Assembly: GCA_027943335.1 (NCBI GenBank)
Contig: BSBK01001578.1
Span: 865,485-929,484, forward strand
DNA from: Chamaecyparis obtusa
Taxonomy: Eukaryota; Streptophyta; Pinopsida; Cupressales; Cupressaceae
DNA: 64,000 bases
Direction: 5' to 3'
Part shown: positions 10,901 through 22,852 of the stretch, piece by piece
Numbering within the stretch: position 1 is the first letter of the stretch
How the letters are laid out: each line of letters begins with the position of its first letter
Made by a program: the position numbers and the translations under genes
Notes under the pieces: model-generated
Told to the model about the DNA's origin: nothing
The model's database searches: none
Seen by the model: the letters and a program-made list of their open reading frames with translations, nothing else

Positions 10901-12244
10901 ATGGAGAGTTACCGGTATCAGAAACAACTTGAGGAAGCCAACAACATTATTGCCTCTTTGGAAAATAGACTGAGGAGATCACTTACAAAGAGAAAGGAGC
11001 TGGCTCTACAGTTGCATGAAAGCAATGAAACCATCGATGAACTCTTTGGGTAGAGTGGATCTGATGAAGCTGAGGAGGCAATTTTTGAACTCATGGAAAA
11101 GAATGAGATCTTGATTGATCAAATCTCCAACCTTAAGAGGGAGCAAAAGGAGAATGCCCTAAGGATGATTGAACTGATTGAGAAAATGAGAAAAGTTCAA
11201 GATGAAAGGAACACAACAGTCAAGTCTTTAACTGCCGCTGAGAAAGCAAGGGATCGAGCAGTGGACACTGTAGGGGCAACTAAACTTATGCGTCTACAAC
11301 TTCAGGAGGGCATGCAGAATATCACTCAAGAAAATACCAGCAGACACAAGGCATGACAGGATAGGGATGATGCATTCAAGAGACTGGCGATCGAGGTGTA
11401 TCAACTCAAGGAACAAAAGAAAGTCCTTGAAGAAATAAATGAAACCCTGAGAAGATACAATGAAAGTTCGGTCAAGCTTGATGAGCAACTTAAAGCTCAA
11501 AGAAGATACAAAGACCAAACCGGTCTTGGATTCACCGGTGATATCACTAGAGAGAATGGTGAATCTTCTAGAGCTCAGACAAGCAAAAAAGAGAAGAAGT
11601 TGCTGGCACATAAAAGAAAGAAGAGCTCTCACATATCTTGCAACCATTGTGGGAAACCAAGTCATAAAGAAAATGACTGCAGAAAAGCACCAGTAAGACC
11701 CAACAATAGCTATTGCAAGAACTGTTGTAAAAATGGCCACAAGACCAATGAATGTTGGTCCAGCTCCACATCGGCGTCTAGTGGAAGCAGGGGAAGCTTC
11801 AAGGGCTACTGTTATGCCTGCAACAAATTTGGACACAAGGCTGAAGAATGCAGATCAAAGACTATGGCATTCAAGTCTCCAAGACCGATATTCACCAAGA
11901 GAAACAAGAACCGAATCAAAACCAATTGTGCAAACTGTGGAACATACAGCCACAATGACTCTTAGAGCAAGTCACCCAATCCAAGAAGGGTGAACCCATG
12001 GAAGACAACTGGGATAGTCAGCTATCACTGCGACAAAGTTGGACACCTAGCAAAAGATTGCAGGAAGCGGTCGTTCAACAAAAAGAAAGAACTGAAAAAA
12101 CCTGTTGACAAGATCAACAAGGAAGAGAAGACTGAAAAATCAGTCAGACAGATTTGGTTCAAAAAGGAATCAAAGAGTTCCGCTGAGGAGAAGACAGAGG
12201 AAAAATCATCATCTACAGATGGTGATATCTCTTCAGCAAACTGA
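10901..12244 (+). pseudogene. Element B gag: coiled coil with five CCHC-type knuckles
   Basis: One frame of 448 codons starts at ATG 10901 (MESYRYQKQLEEANNIIASL) and ends at 12244, broken by stops at about 11051, 11354 and 11963. The first ~190 codons are charged heptad-like coiled coil. Then come knuckles CNHCGKPSHKENDC, CKNCCKNGHKTNEC, CYACNKFGHKAEEC, a fourth (CANCGTYSHNDS) that has lost its last Cys to Ser, and a fifth (YHCDKVGHLAKDC) that has lost its first Cys to Ser. A Lys/Glu-rich tail follows. Presumed role: particle and RNA binding. Confidence 0.8.
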
Positions 12245-12631
12245 GCTATGAAGGCCTAGAGGGAATCGGTAGATCCTCTACCGTTCTCGGTAAGACTGGT
12301 GAGAAATGGACTCACTCAGTTTACAAGGAGAATCGGACAAGGAAGAAGCAATAAACCAAAGTTTTCCCAACCGATAAAGCTGGACAACCGGTAAGGAAAA
12401 ACGGAAAGAAAAAGTTAGGTAAGACATTTATTACTGTAGTCGTTTAACGAATAGTTACCGTTATAACCTAACCCTATAAAATAAAGGAGAATTATTCACA
12501 AGTTCTTACTTTTCTTACTTTGTGATTTACAAATTCTTGTGCCAAGTAACATTCTCACGCTTTGATCACTGAGAAGTACTATGTGTAATATCGATCTAAG
12601 CTACTTTCTACAAAGCAATTGGTTAGCAAGA
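12245..12631 (+). promoter_or_regulatory. Spacer with TATA-like box before ORF2
   Basis: This non-coding stretch has CCCTATAAAATAAAGG at about 12471-12486, a good plant TATA box, about 150 bp before the ATG of ORF2, with a pyrimidine-rich leader (TTCTTACTTTTCTTACTTTG) between. It suggests ORF2 had its own promoter instead of being read from the LTR. This is inferred from sequence alone. Confidence 0.4.
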
Positions 12632-15600
12632 ATGGCCTCATCATCTGCTACAATAAAATTGATGAAGGGAGATCAGGTGGATAGGCCAGCATACAACATT
12701 TTTCCAGTTCAGAATAGAGAGAATGACATGGCTGGTGCGCTCTCTTTTGTACCAAAAGGAGTCCTCTTAACTGAAGATGTTATGACATTTATTCACCCCA
12801 AACAAGAAGAATTGAGCGAAACATATATTCAAGGTGAGTACCTGTCACTATGCGAAGAAGGAAAACTTCTTGAAAAATAGGCCAAGCTTGTATCATCTGG
12901 ACTGATAAATGGAGTATGCTACTCAACAATCTTCCGGGAAGACCAAATCAAATTGGTGCTGAGCCGTCTTCACGAACCAGGTTTCTGGCTCACCTGAGGT
13001 GCATGCCACGAAATCACCAAAGATGATCTCCATAGAGTAATTGGATACAACAACTGAGGGGAAGCTCTAATCCTAAGGACCATCTCAAATGTCGTCATCA
13101 ATAAGCTGACCAAATCAAGACTTGATAGCTGACTCATGACTGTGATAGACATTAAGGATGACGGAGTCCACTTCGCTTCTACAGTAATTGAGTATAAGGT
13201 ATATCAATCAAGCAATTTGAATAGCATATCGGGCGGAGCTATTCACGTTGCATATCGGATAATGCACGATAATGCCCGATACGATATTTGTGCAATGCTT
13301 CAAAGCCAAATATTTGAAAATATGAAGAAGCTGGGAGTCGTAAGGAAGAAATCAATGAAATATGGGACCCTTCTGGCATGTCTCTATTTTTACTACTCCG
13401 ACTTCTTTCCAGGAATCAGAAAGGTTGTATGGAAGACCGATAGAATGGTGATGCAACAGATAAGTGAGATGGCTAATCAACTGGGCAACCATTTAAGTGG
13501 TGCGCTAACTGAACACTTTGAGGCATTTCAATTAAAAATGCACGAGAGAGAGAGATAGAGTGCCGTCAACGATTGTTGACCTATATAAGGATGATGTGTG
13601 CTTTCACGTCACCACCAACAACTGCATCATTCAAGCAGTGGAACCTAGAGACGTATATGCTCTTGAGCTGGGATACGAGATCACTACGAAAGTTGGTAAG
13701 GCATATGTTGATGTCTTAAATGATGCAAATCTAGATCTCGGCACCAATCGGTTTGGCACGTATATTGAAATTATTCAAAATCTGTCAAAGAGGACACCAA
13801 TCAAGAATGTCTACAAGAGGACCCCCACACCCAAGAAGAAACCAAGCACTGAGCAACCCAAAGCTTGAAAGTAGAAAGTGGAACAAGTATCCAGTGCTCA
13901 GACAACTGAACAAGAGGAGACAGATCCAGAAGATACAGTTCCTTTAATTAAAAGAAAGAAAGGTTCAAGCAAACCGGTAAAGGAAGATCCACCAAGGAGA
14001 AGAAAGCTCACAATTGATGAACTTGTGGTAGAACTAAAAGAGTCTGGTGGTATGGGTTCTGTTAGATGAAGATATCAACTGGTCAATGATGAAGACAAAA
14101 GAAAAATTGAAGAAGCGATTGTATTCTGCTTTCATAAATTAAATCTACATCCTAATGCACTTCACACAACCTTGCCTGAAGATCTTCTACAAATTATTGA
14201 AGATTGGTGGAAGGCTTATATGGATAGAGAAACAGAGCTAAGGATACAAGCTCTTCTAGAGGTTCAAAATCACCTCACTATGGAGGAAGCCACAGAACAA
14301 GCTGAACTACATCAGCAAAACTTCTTGACAAAAAGGAGGATTGGTCTCATGATTATTGGGGAAGCTAAGAAAGTGCATGATGACGGAGTAGTGATGTGGA
14401 CTAAACTTCTTCAGGTGCAACAACAAGCTGAGGAAGAATGCCAAAGAGCCACAGTTCAACCAGTCCTTGGCACCGGTAAAGGCAAAGGGGTGCTTGGAGC
14501 GGAAGCACCTGTTAGAGAAAAATGCTCCTCAGTACCGGTCATCGACATCACTGATGACAAGAGAACAGAACCAACCATCCTCATATCTCCAAGTAAAGGT
14601 AACACTAAACCTATGACAGTTGATGAGATAGTTGATGAAGTAATGGACTTCAGAATAGTAGATAATGCTGCAAAGTGGTTCAGTGTATTAGAAGAAGACG
14701 ATAAACAGTCATTTATTGTAGCAATAGTGGAAACATTTATGGATTATCACAAAAATCCAAGGGACTATAGGTCAAAGTTCCCACCGGAACTAAATAACAG
14801 GATACAAACAAAATGGCGAACCGGTCTAGGCACAAACACCAAAATCACTAGGGAAACATTGCTAAAGGTCAGACCTGGACTCAGTGAAGAAAGAATAAAG
14901 ATTCTATTAGAAAAAACATCCATGAACCTAAAGATACCAGATAGAGTTGCAGAGATATTAAATGGTTATGAGAATCAAGTATACAAAGCGACTCTGGACT
15001 ACTGGAATAAGTATGACTTCAGTGCATTGGATAAATTAGGTCCTCAGGATCAATCTGAACGAATGCAAGCACCACCGATCGGACTCACATCGGTTGAAGA
15101 GCCTACCATCGGAGTTGAAAATGGGATTGACAGAGAGATACCCTTAGGAGAACTTCATACTGTTGAGAAGGAGCAACAAGAAGAAATCCTACAGAAAGAA
15201 CAAGAACAAGATGCTGCAGTCAATAAGCAACTGGAGCAAGAAGCTCAGACTGAGGAAGAACCACCTACAGAACAAGTTCTACCAGACGCAAAGGTTCAAC
15301 TAGGAGAGGTCAAGCTTAAGGGACAAGAGGAAGAAATCCCAGTGCACATTGAGAAAGCTCAACTGGAGCAAGAGCAAAGGCAAAAGGTACAAGTTGACAT
15401 ACCAAGCTCCTCATCAAAGAGGAAGCTGTCTTTTTCTGAAGAGAAGGGAGTTAAAAGGAGTAAGGCCACCGATTCAATGGTAGAAAGCAACAAGATGTCA
15501 ACTAGATAGCTCAAGGAACTGACCAAGAGAAAATAGGACATGGTCCTGACCACTGTCAAGAACATATTGTGCAACTTTGTTCCAGATGCTGACATTGATG

Positions 15601-16216
15601 AAGATGAACCGGTCATCGACCAGCTTGATGTTCTAGCAATCGACTGCTATAAATAGTGGCAATCGACCACTATGAGAAGAAACGAGTGGAGATACTGCAC
15701 AAACAGGTTGCAGATATCAAGGTAAATGTATCAACCCACCTAAAAATGCTCCAACAACAACTTCAAGAGGCAGAAAATTTGATGAGAAGGACATCAAACT
15801 TTGATGTGTTTTTGCGAGATTTATCAGAGAAATCTGAGAAGGCCTCAGAGGAGATCAGAATCCTGTCCTCTTAGTTTGATATAAAGAACAAAACTGCAAC
15901 TTCTTTTAGTAGAGAAATGACAAGTTTAACTCTTACATTGAGAAAATTTGCTGAAGAAAAGAATAAGAAGATCCAAGACATTATTGGATTTCAGATGTTT
16001 CTGGCACTAACTTTTGACATTATGAATCAAACAAAGAACTTCACAGAAGATCTAATCAATGAACCCGCTTACAAAACTGTGGAAGATATGGAGAACATCA
16101 TTGTTTCTCTGAAAGCTGCCCAAAAGAACATAGAATATGTAACCGACCAATGGGAACCATTCCTTCAATCTACCAAAATAATATACCGAGATATCTTCAC
16201 AAAATTTCAAATCTAA
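12632..16216 (+). pseudogene. Element B ORF2: long unknown protein in place of pol
   Basis: From ATG 12632 (context AAGAATGGCC; MASSSATIKLMKGDQVDRPA) a coding-like region of about 1,190 codons runs to 16216. It is broken by several stops and by frame changes near 13559 and 15650. The longest clean part is 14172-15509 (445 codons). The first third has a compact, mixed composition (RYDICAMLQSQIFENMKKLG, LACLYFYYSDFFPGIRKVVW). The middle is Lys/Glu/Gln-rich with a likely nuclear signal (SSSSKRKLSF). The end is coiled coil (HYEKKRVEILHKQVADIK). No enzymatic motif is seen. It could be a captured host gene or an element-specific protein. Confidence 0.5.
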
Positions 16217-16239
16217 CAGATATCACACCCTTTGTCCTA

Positions 16240-16420
16240 AGAAGGCAAAAAAGCGGAAGCAGAGCAAAAAGAAAAAAAAAGCGGAAGCAGAGCAAAAAGA
16301 AAAAAAAAGAGTGAGCAGGAAGAAAAAAAGAGAGTGAGCAGGAAGGATAAACAGAAACAGAGTGGATAAGAAGAAGTGCAAACAGAGGAAAGAGAGGAAC
16401 GAAGCAGAACAGTCTACAGG
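16240..16420 (+). repeat. Purine-rich tandem repeats before the LTR
   Basis: Two copies of a ~32-bp unit (AGCGGAAGCAGAGCAAAAAG plus an A-run) are followed by two copies of GAGTGAGCAGGAAG with an A-run. The block is almost entirely purine on the plus strand. The actual polypurine tract AAAGGGGAAGA sits just before the LTR at 16463-16473. Confidence 0.75.
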
Positions 16421-16474
16421 TAAGTGAGTATGGTTTTGTGTATAGTTTTTGCTACCAATGACAAAGGGGAAGAT

Positions 16475-17561
16475 TGTTAGCAATTCAAGATTGTCATTAG
16501 TGTAAAGTCACAAACACCATGCACCGTTAAAAGGTCACCAGTCACTCACGTTGCTTAGAAAGCACTGGTAGACTAGAAACAGTGTATGCACCGGTAGTTG
16601 AAGAAAAGGGAATACACTGGTAGACCAATCTAACTACATAGTACCGATCCCAAAGTGCATACAAAGTTGAACCGGAAATAAGGTTGCACCGGTCTAAACT
16701 ACCTAAAGATTCACACCGGATTTTGCGGAAGCAATTTGAGTTAAAATCGGATTATACGGGACATCCACCGCATAGAGGTGGAGTTAGCTTTTTAATAGGA
16801 GTTAGCTATATTTCAACGGATGTTTTGCAAGGTAAACTCCAGATCAGAACGCAAAGCTTAACCGCTAGTTCCATGATTTTCTTGTTGAGTTTACAGCCTG
16901 ACGGTTCTATGAGTTAAGGGTTTCATAACGATGAACTCTTGTATAAATATAGGTCATAGGACGCAAGGAAAGTCGTTGTTGATTATTGGTGAATTGCACA
17001 GACCAGAGGAGAGACATCTTCTAAGAGAAGAGCTACAGACACGGAGGTAGCAGAGATCAACAGCCAGACAAATCGGGAAAGAGGTATGATCTAATCAGAC
17101 ATTTAGTGTCATAACAGATCAGTGCTTTTATCAATAGTGAAAGCAAATTGAAATCCCTTCTTTAGGGTGGACCTAATCGGTTCGTTGTAAAAATCCCCTA
17201 ACAGGATAACATCCCTTGTAGTGTTCAAAGTCCTATAACCAGGCGGCTCCTAATAGGGTTCAGATCTTTTGTAAAATCTCTTAACTGGATAGCACCTTAA
17301 CCAGTGCTTTGTAAGCTCCTAACAGGGCACCTTCATTCCGCAGTAGTGAAGTTGTGATTCTATCTCACCATGGTTTTTTCCTTCTAACCAAGGGTTTCCA
17401 CGTATAAAACTTGTATTGATCTGTGTAGTTCTTTTACAGTTGTGAATGTCTTCTTTATGCTTTACTTGGATTACAAGAATTACCTAAAATTAGAAAGAAC
17501 GGTAAGGAAAATAGTTCTTACTGATTCACCCCCCCCTCTCAGTAACTGGTTGGTAATAACA
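16475..17561 (+). repeat. Element B 3' LTR
   Basis: It starts TGTTAGCAA right after the purine tract and ends GGTTGGTAATAACA, giving the inverted TGTTA/TAACA termini. Inside are a TATA-like TTGTATAAATATAGG (about 16938), repeated CACYGGTAGA-type motifs near 16560-16630, and near the end CTCACCATGGTTTTTTCC, which is common in plant copia LTRs. The next base after it continues the LTR of element C. Confidence 0.85.
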
Positions 17562-18030
17562 GAAATATCCAGTGAATTTGGAATTTTAGAGAGTTTCATC
17601 AAGAGACTCTATTTGTGCTTCCGAAGTATTAGTTTCAGAAGCAGGAAGAAGAAGATAGTATTTAATTGTAGCTTTATGGAGGAATAAGTCGCAACCATTA
17701 TCCTCTTTGAGATTTACAACCACAACATTGTAGAGGTGAAATAAATAAGTTCCCGCAGTAGCTGGTGTATTCTCCCAGGTTTTTTATGTATTTTTTAGTT
17801 GCCCTTTGTTAATCATTTTCCAATAAAGGATTGTCTTGATTTCCTTTGTAGTTCATTTGGAAAATAAATAGAAGTTGCAGCAGTTAATTGAATAGTTTCA
17901 GAATTTCAGATTATTGCATATTTTCTTTTTATTTCTAAAACCCTTGAAAATCCAAAAAAATCATAAACTTTCAAAAACAAAATTGAGATAAACATCTGCA
18001 GAAGTTAAGGACCAATTTGGGGTTCTTACA
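17562..18030 (+). repeat. Element C 5' LTR, right part only
   Basis: It is identical in layout to the last 469 bp of the 3' LTR and ends GGGGTTCTTACA. It is followed at 18032 by TGGTATTAGAGC, an initiator tRNA-Met primer-binding site with one change. Confidence 0.9.
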
Positions 18031-18170
18031 GTGGTATTAGAGCTAAATCATGCCATCCTAAGGGTTTAGTTATTACATGCAGCCAGAGGAGATTGGTCCA
18101 CATAGGTATTATATGTACAAGAGAACCTTACTTGAAGTTGAACAGGTCTTAGAACCACAACCGGTCACCA

Positions 18171-19517
18171 TGGGCGACAGGCGTGATGGCAGCCCACCCA
18201 GGATAAATAGGAACAATGAAGATTTGGAAACCAGGGAGTTTTATCGAGCCATGGCTACAGGGCAACATCGGTAGGTCAGACATTGCAGGCTCTTACCACT
18301 ATGATGGAGCACATGAACCCTCTAGCAAGAAAGGATTGAGAACAAGAGGATAACAGGAGTGCTATAGGTTCCCCATGGGCATAGAGGACACACTCTAGGA
18401 CAACATATAGACCCACACATCCTACCTTTGTTAGGGAGGAATTAGTGCAGGATCCAGTAGAGGAAGGTGGGGATGAAATGTTTGCAGACATCCTTATGGC
18501 TGCAAATGATGAGTGGGAACTATTGGCCCCACATGTGCGAGAAAGGATGACCTTTGAAAGGTTTGTGAATCAAAGGAGAGAACACTACCGTTAGTCAGAC
18601 AAGATAGGAGACCCGGGGGGTAGAATAACAAACTAAAGCGTGCTATAGGAAAGCTTTCCTTGTCCACTTTTGATGGTAGTGGTAGATTGACAACGCAAGC
18701 TTGGATCCACAAGCTTGATACCTTCTTAGCGTTGTGGCCTATGATAGAAATTGAGGCAATAAAATATGCCACCTTACATTTGGAGGGAGTAGCACATGAT
18801 TGGTGGTATCATGGGTTGATCACTCTTCAGGACAACCGGGTGACTTCTTACCAGGACTTCGTGGACAAATTAGTTGAGAGGTTTGACAGGAAAGATCCAG
18901 AAGTCTACTTTAGAGACTTGGCACAGCTCAAACAGACAGGGAGCTTAGAGCATTTTATTTGTGAGTTTCAACGATCCTCAGTTATGGTGCCAGATATATC
19001 AAAGAGGAGGTTGATAGTATTATTTACAGAAGACTTATTTGAACCAGTCAGAGGTTGGATAAAAGCTTTTGATCCTTCCACATTGAATGATGCTATGAAG
19101 AAAGCTAGGAGCATGAAGCATGCAACCCCAGTAAATAAATTTCAGCCCAAGGCAGCTTCCTCCAACAAGGACAATAAGCCATTCTTTAAGAAACTAGCAA
19201 GGACTGAATTTAAACCCGAAAATAGAGATAAATCTTTTGCACCTCTTGATAGGGAAACACTCAATGATTTACAAAAGAAGAAATTGTGTTTCTATTGCAA
19301 AGGACCTTATGACATGAACCATGATTTCCCTTTAAGACCCAAGGGAAAAGCAAACAAGGTTATGTGGGCTTATTATGAGGATTCTGATTTTGAAAATTCA
19401 GACCAACAATATGAAAATGAGGAATCAGCTGAAGAAAAGGAAAGCACTAGTGATGTAAAGCCGAACCAAATGGCTACAGGTGATGAAAAGACTAAGGGTA
19501 GACTTAAGGAGGCTTGA
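18171..19517 (+). pseudogene. Chromovirus C gag
   Basis: Likely start at ATG 18171 (MGDRRDGSPPRINRNNEDLE). The first part is broken by stops. 18660-19517 is open and holds the capsid core (AWIHKLDTFLAL, LEGVAHDWWYHG, FVDKLVERFDRKDPE) and the knuckle CFYCKGPYDMNHDFPLRPKG, in which the Cys expected near its end is Phe. An acidic tail (SDFENSDQQYENEESAEEKE) precedes the protease. Confidence 0.87.
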
Positions 19518-20060
19518 CTCACCAGTGTGCAATAGGAGGGATCATTCGGGATGAGGGGAGTATTGGCAGGGCAGCGAGTTATCACCTTGCTCGATACGAG
19601 TGCCACTCATAATTTTATTGATTCCAGGCTGGTTGAGAGACATGGGATTCAGACAGAGTAGTTTGAGGGTCTGAGAGTGAGGGTAGCTGATGACTAAGTC
19701 CTCAAATGTGATAGGAAGATTATAGATCTACCCCTAAGGATTAATAACTTTGACTTCAAAGCTGATTTTTATGTTGTAAACATGGGTGAAACAGATCTAG
19801 TACTTGGTATGACTTGGTTGCATGACATTGGAGTTTTCACTCTCGACTTGAGAGACATGGAGATAAAGTTCTAATTAGATGGAAAGACACATATACTTAA
19901 GGCCATCCGTGACAGTGAGTTTAGGATGATGTCTTGTAGACGCATGGGGAGCTTGCTGAGACATGGCTAGGTTGAGTGGGCAGCCCATTGCACTTTGATG
20001 CCATCACAGGGGCAGCAACATTTCGAGTATCATCTAGACATACATGCACTGAGAATCAAG
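19518..20060 (+). pseudogene. Chromovirus C aspartic protease
   Basis: The active-site region reads ITLLDTSATHNFID, so the Gly after Asp-Thr is Ser. The second half has ETDLVLGMTWLHDIGVFTLD, the usual gypsy protease C-terminal motif. Stops occur at several positions (about 19660, 19696, 19873, 19969, 20067). Confidence 0.82.
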
Positions 20061-21660
20061 CATAGTTAGGTGTTCACTGACATTCCACTAGGTAGTCCCC
20101 CTGATAGAGGTATCGAGCACATCATTGAGTTGGAGGAGGGTGCCAAATCCATTATGATTACACCCTATAGACATCCAAAGAGATTGAAGGATGAGATTGA
20201 GAAAACCACCAAGGAACTGCTTGCTATGGGGCACATTAGACCAAGTAAGTCTCCTTTTGCTTCTTTTGTGGTTTTGGTGAAGAAGAAGGATGGTACTCTT
20301 AGGATGTGAATAGATTACAGGGTCCTGAATAGGAAGACTATAAAAAAAAATTACCCCTTACCACAGATTGATGAGTTATTAGATGAGTTACACAGAGCAT
20401 GCTTCTTCTCCAAAATTGATTTGAGATCAGGCTATCATTAGATTCGAGTTGGAGAATAGGATATAGAGAAGACGACATTTCGGTGTCATTGTGGCCATTT
20501 TGAGTTTGTAGTTATGCCATTTGGGCTAACTAATGCTCTAGCTACTTTTCAGTCCACAATGAACAAGGTTTTTCAGCCTCAGTTGAGAAAATTTGTGTTA
20601 GTCTTCTTTGATGACATCCTGGTTTATAGTAGGACATGGAATGAGCATGTGCGACACTTAGATACTGTGTTGAGCATTTTGAGCAGGGAATCCTTGTATG
20701 CAAAGGAATCGAAATGTGATTTGCGGTTGTTAGAGTTATTATATCTGGGTCACGTTATTAGTGCACAGGGAGTACAAATGGATCCTAAAAAGATTCATGC
20801 TATTGGTGAGTGGCCTTCTCCAGTGAGCCTGACACAATTGAGGGGATTTTTGGGGTTGTGTGGGTTCTATAGGAGGTTTGTTAGTGGATATTCCAGTAAT
20901 GTAGCACCCTTGACAGATTTGATGAGGAAGGGGGCTTTCTTGTGCACTCTTAAGGTACATGAGTGTTTTGATAAATTCAAGCAGTTGATGACTTCTTATC
21001 TAGTGTTAGCACTACCATATTTCAGTAAACCATTTGAGCTTCATTGTGATGCATCTGGCAAGGGCGTTGGAGCGGTGCTTATGCAGGACAATCACGCGAT
21101 AGTGTATGAGAGTAGGAAGCTTAGGGGACCTAAGAGGAGCTTCAATATTTATGATAAGGAAATGTTGGCCATAATGCATGCTTTGGCCAAATTTAGGCAG
21201 TATTTAGAGGGCAGAAAATTCAGCATAAAAACATATCACAATATCCTGAAACATTTTTTGGGGCAGCGAGATCTTAATGACAGGTAGCAGAAATGGGTGA
21301 GTAAATTACAGGCATATGGCTTTGATATTACCTATTTCAAGGGGACACAGAATGTAGTAGAAGATGCCTTGTCACGAAGACCCCACTTGAGCTTGATGTT
21401 GGATATAACAAAGGAATGGAGACATTTGATCCTTGTAGAGTATGTAAAGGATACATGGGCATCAGGATTCATAGACGGATCGGTTCAGGATAGTGATTTC
21501 ACCCTTGTGAATGAGCTCATCATTTTCAAAGGGCGCATTTATTTGGTGACAGGGTCAGAGGTGAGGAGGATGGTGTTGAGAGTTTATCATAATTCACCTA
21601 TGGCAGGACATCCAAGTTTATATAAAACCTACCGGCAAATTCATGAGCACTTTTCTTAGA
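20061..21660 (+). pseudogene. Chromovirus C reverse transcriptase and RNase H
   Basis: RT starts around the VFTDIPLG segment, with ITPYRHPKRLKDEIEK, SPFASFVVLVKKKDGTLRM, the catalytic box VLVFFDDILVYS (intact) and LGHVISAQGVQMDPKK. RNase H shows FELHCDASGKGVGAVLMQ and YDKEMLAIMHALAKFRQYLE. Stops interrupt at about 20307, 20440, 20458, 21285 and 21657; most replace an expected Trp or Gln codon. Confidence 0.92.
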
Positions 21661-22840
21661 AAGGGCTCAAAGCTGAGGTGTTATAGTATGTTAGAGAGTC
21701 TCCTACTTGTCAGTAGAATAAATAGGAACACTCTTACCCAGCCAGTTTACTACGACCGCTTCCAATTCCTGATTGGAAGTGGGAGTGTTTGTTCATGGAC
21801 TTCATCACATGACTACCGAGAGCCCAGGGCAGAGACTGTATATATGTTGTTGTTGATCAGCTCACGAAGTTTGCCCACTTCTTTCCGATCACAACTACAT
21901 ACATTGCTATGTAGGTGGCAGAGTTGTTCTTTCGTGAGGTATTCAAGTTGCATGGCTTACCCTAGAGCATAGTCAGTAACCGGGACAACAGATTTATGAG
22001 TCACTTTTTGTAGGAGTTATTCAGATTTTGCTGGAAAGAGCTGACTCCGAGTACTAGCTACCACCCTCAGATGGATGGACAAACTGAGATAGTCAACAAA
22101 TGGGTGGAGGGATACCTCAGGAACTACATAGTAGGGCAGCAAAAGGCTTGGGTTAAGTAGATTTATCTGTGTGATTATTGCTACAATTCCACTTATCACA
22201 TGTCCATCCAGATGTCACCTTTCATGGCATTATATGGGTATGAGGCACCAAATTTCCTCGATTTGTTGTTGACTGATAGTAGAGTGCCTAGTGCTGGAGG
22301 TTTGTTATAGGAGAGCCAAGATATTGTAAAGGCTCTTAAGGAGAACATCACTAAGGCACAAAATCAGCAGAAGTAGTATGCAGATCAAAAGAGGATTGAG
22401 CAGACCTTCGAGTTAGGGGATATGGTCTATTTGATGCTGCAACTGTATTGCCAGTCCACTCTCAAAAAGAGTGGTGTCGAGAAACTTAAGCCACGATACT
22501 ATGGACCCTTCAGAGTGATCAGGAGAGTCGGTGAGGTGGCTTATGAGTTGGATTTGCTAGCAGAGAGTAGAGTCCATAATGTTTTTCATGTGTCGGGTCT
22601 CAAAAAGGCGTTAGGACACCAGATTGTTCCTTCTATAGTGCTTCCACCCTTGGATGATGAGGGGAAGTTGGTTTTAGTGCCAGAGGCTATCATTGAGTTC
22701 AGGGAAAGGAATTTGAGGAGGCGTACCATCAAGGAGTACTTAGTGAAATAGAAGGACATGCTGGTTGAGGATGCCACTTGGGAGAGCGAGGAGATTTAAC
22801 AACATCTAGAGTTGAGATTGCTTGAGGACAAGCAATTTTA
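21661..22840 (+). pseudogene. Chromovirus C integrase with chromodomain
   Basis: The zinc-binding HHCC part starts before 21660 (HNSPMAGHPSLYKTYRQIHE). The core is recognisable across frames (LTPSTSYHPQMDGQTEIVNK near 22045, SIQMSPFMALYGYEAP near 22210). The C-terminal GPFRVIRRVGEVAYELDL and VHNVFHVSGLKKALG are followed by a chromodomain-like end (PEAIIEFRERNLRRRTIKEY, VEDATWE). Such chromodomains direct insertion into heterochromatin. At least eight stops are present. Confidence 0.88.
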
Positions 22841-22852
22841 GGAAGGGCGGAC

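Larger units (their letters stand above)
10825..17561 (+). mobile_element. Element B: large LTR element lacking pol, inserted in element C
   Basis: The right side is complete: purine tract, then a 1,087-bp LTR (16475-17561) beginning TGTTA and ending TAACA. The left side has only the last ~17 bp of the same LTR (CCGGTTGGTAATAACA, ending 10841), directly followed by a primer-binding site. The internal part holds a coiled-coil gag with five zinc knuckles and a second long ORF, but I find no protease, integrase, RT or RNase H motif in any frame. It therefore must rely on enzymes from another element. Its right end lies inside the 5' LTR of C. Confidence 0.8.

Noticed and set aside
11294..11836. 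180-codon hydrophobic minus-strand frame
   Set aside because: It is antisense to the element B gag with its zinc knuckles and is explained by it.
16223..16483. Phe/Leu-rich minus-strand frame
   Set aside because: Antisense of the purine-rich repeats before the element B LTR.
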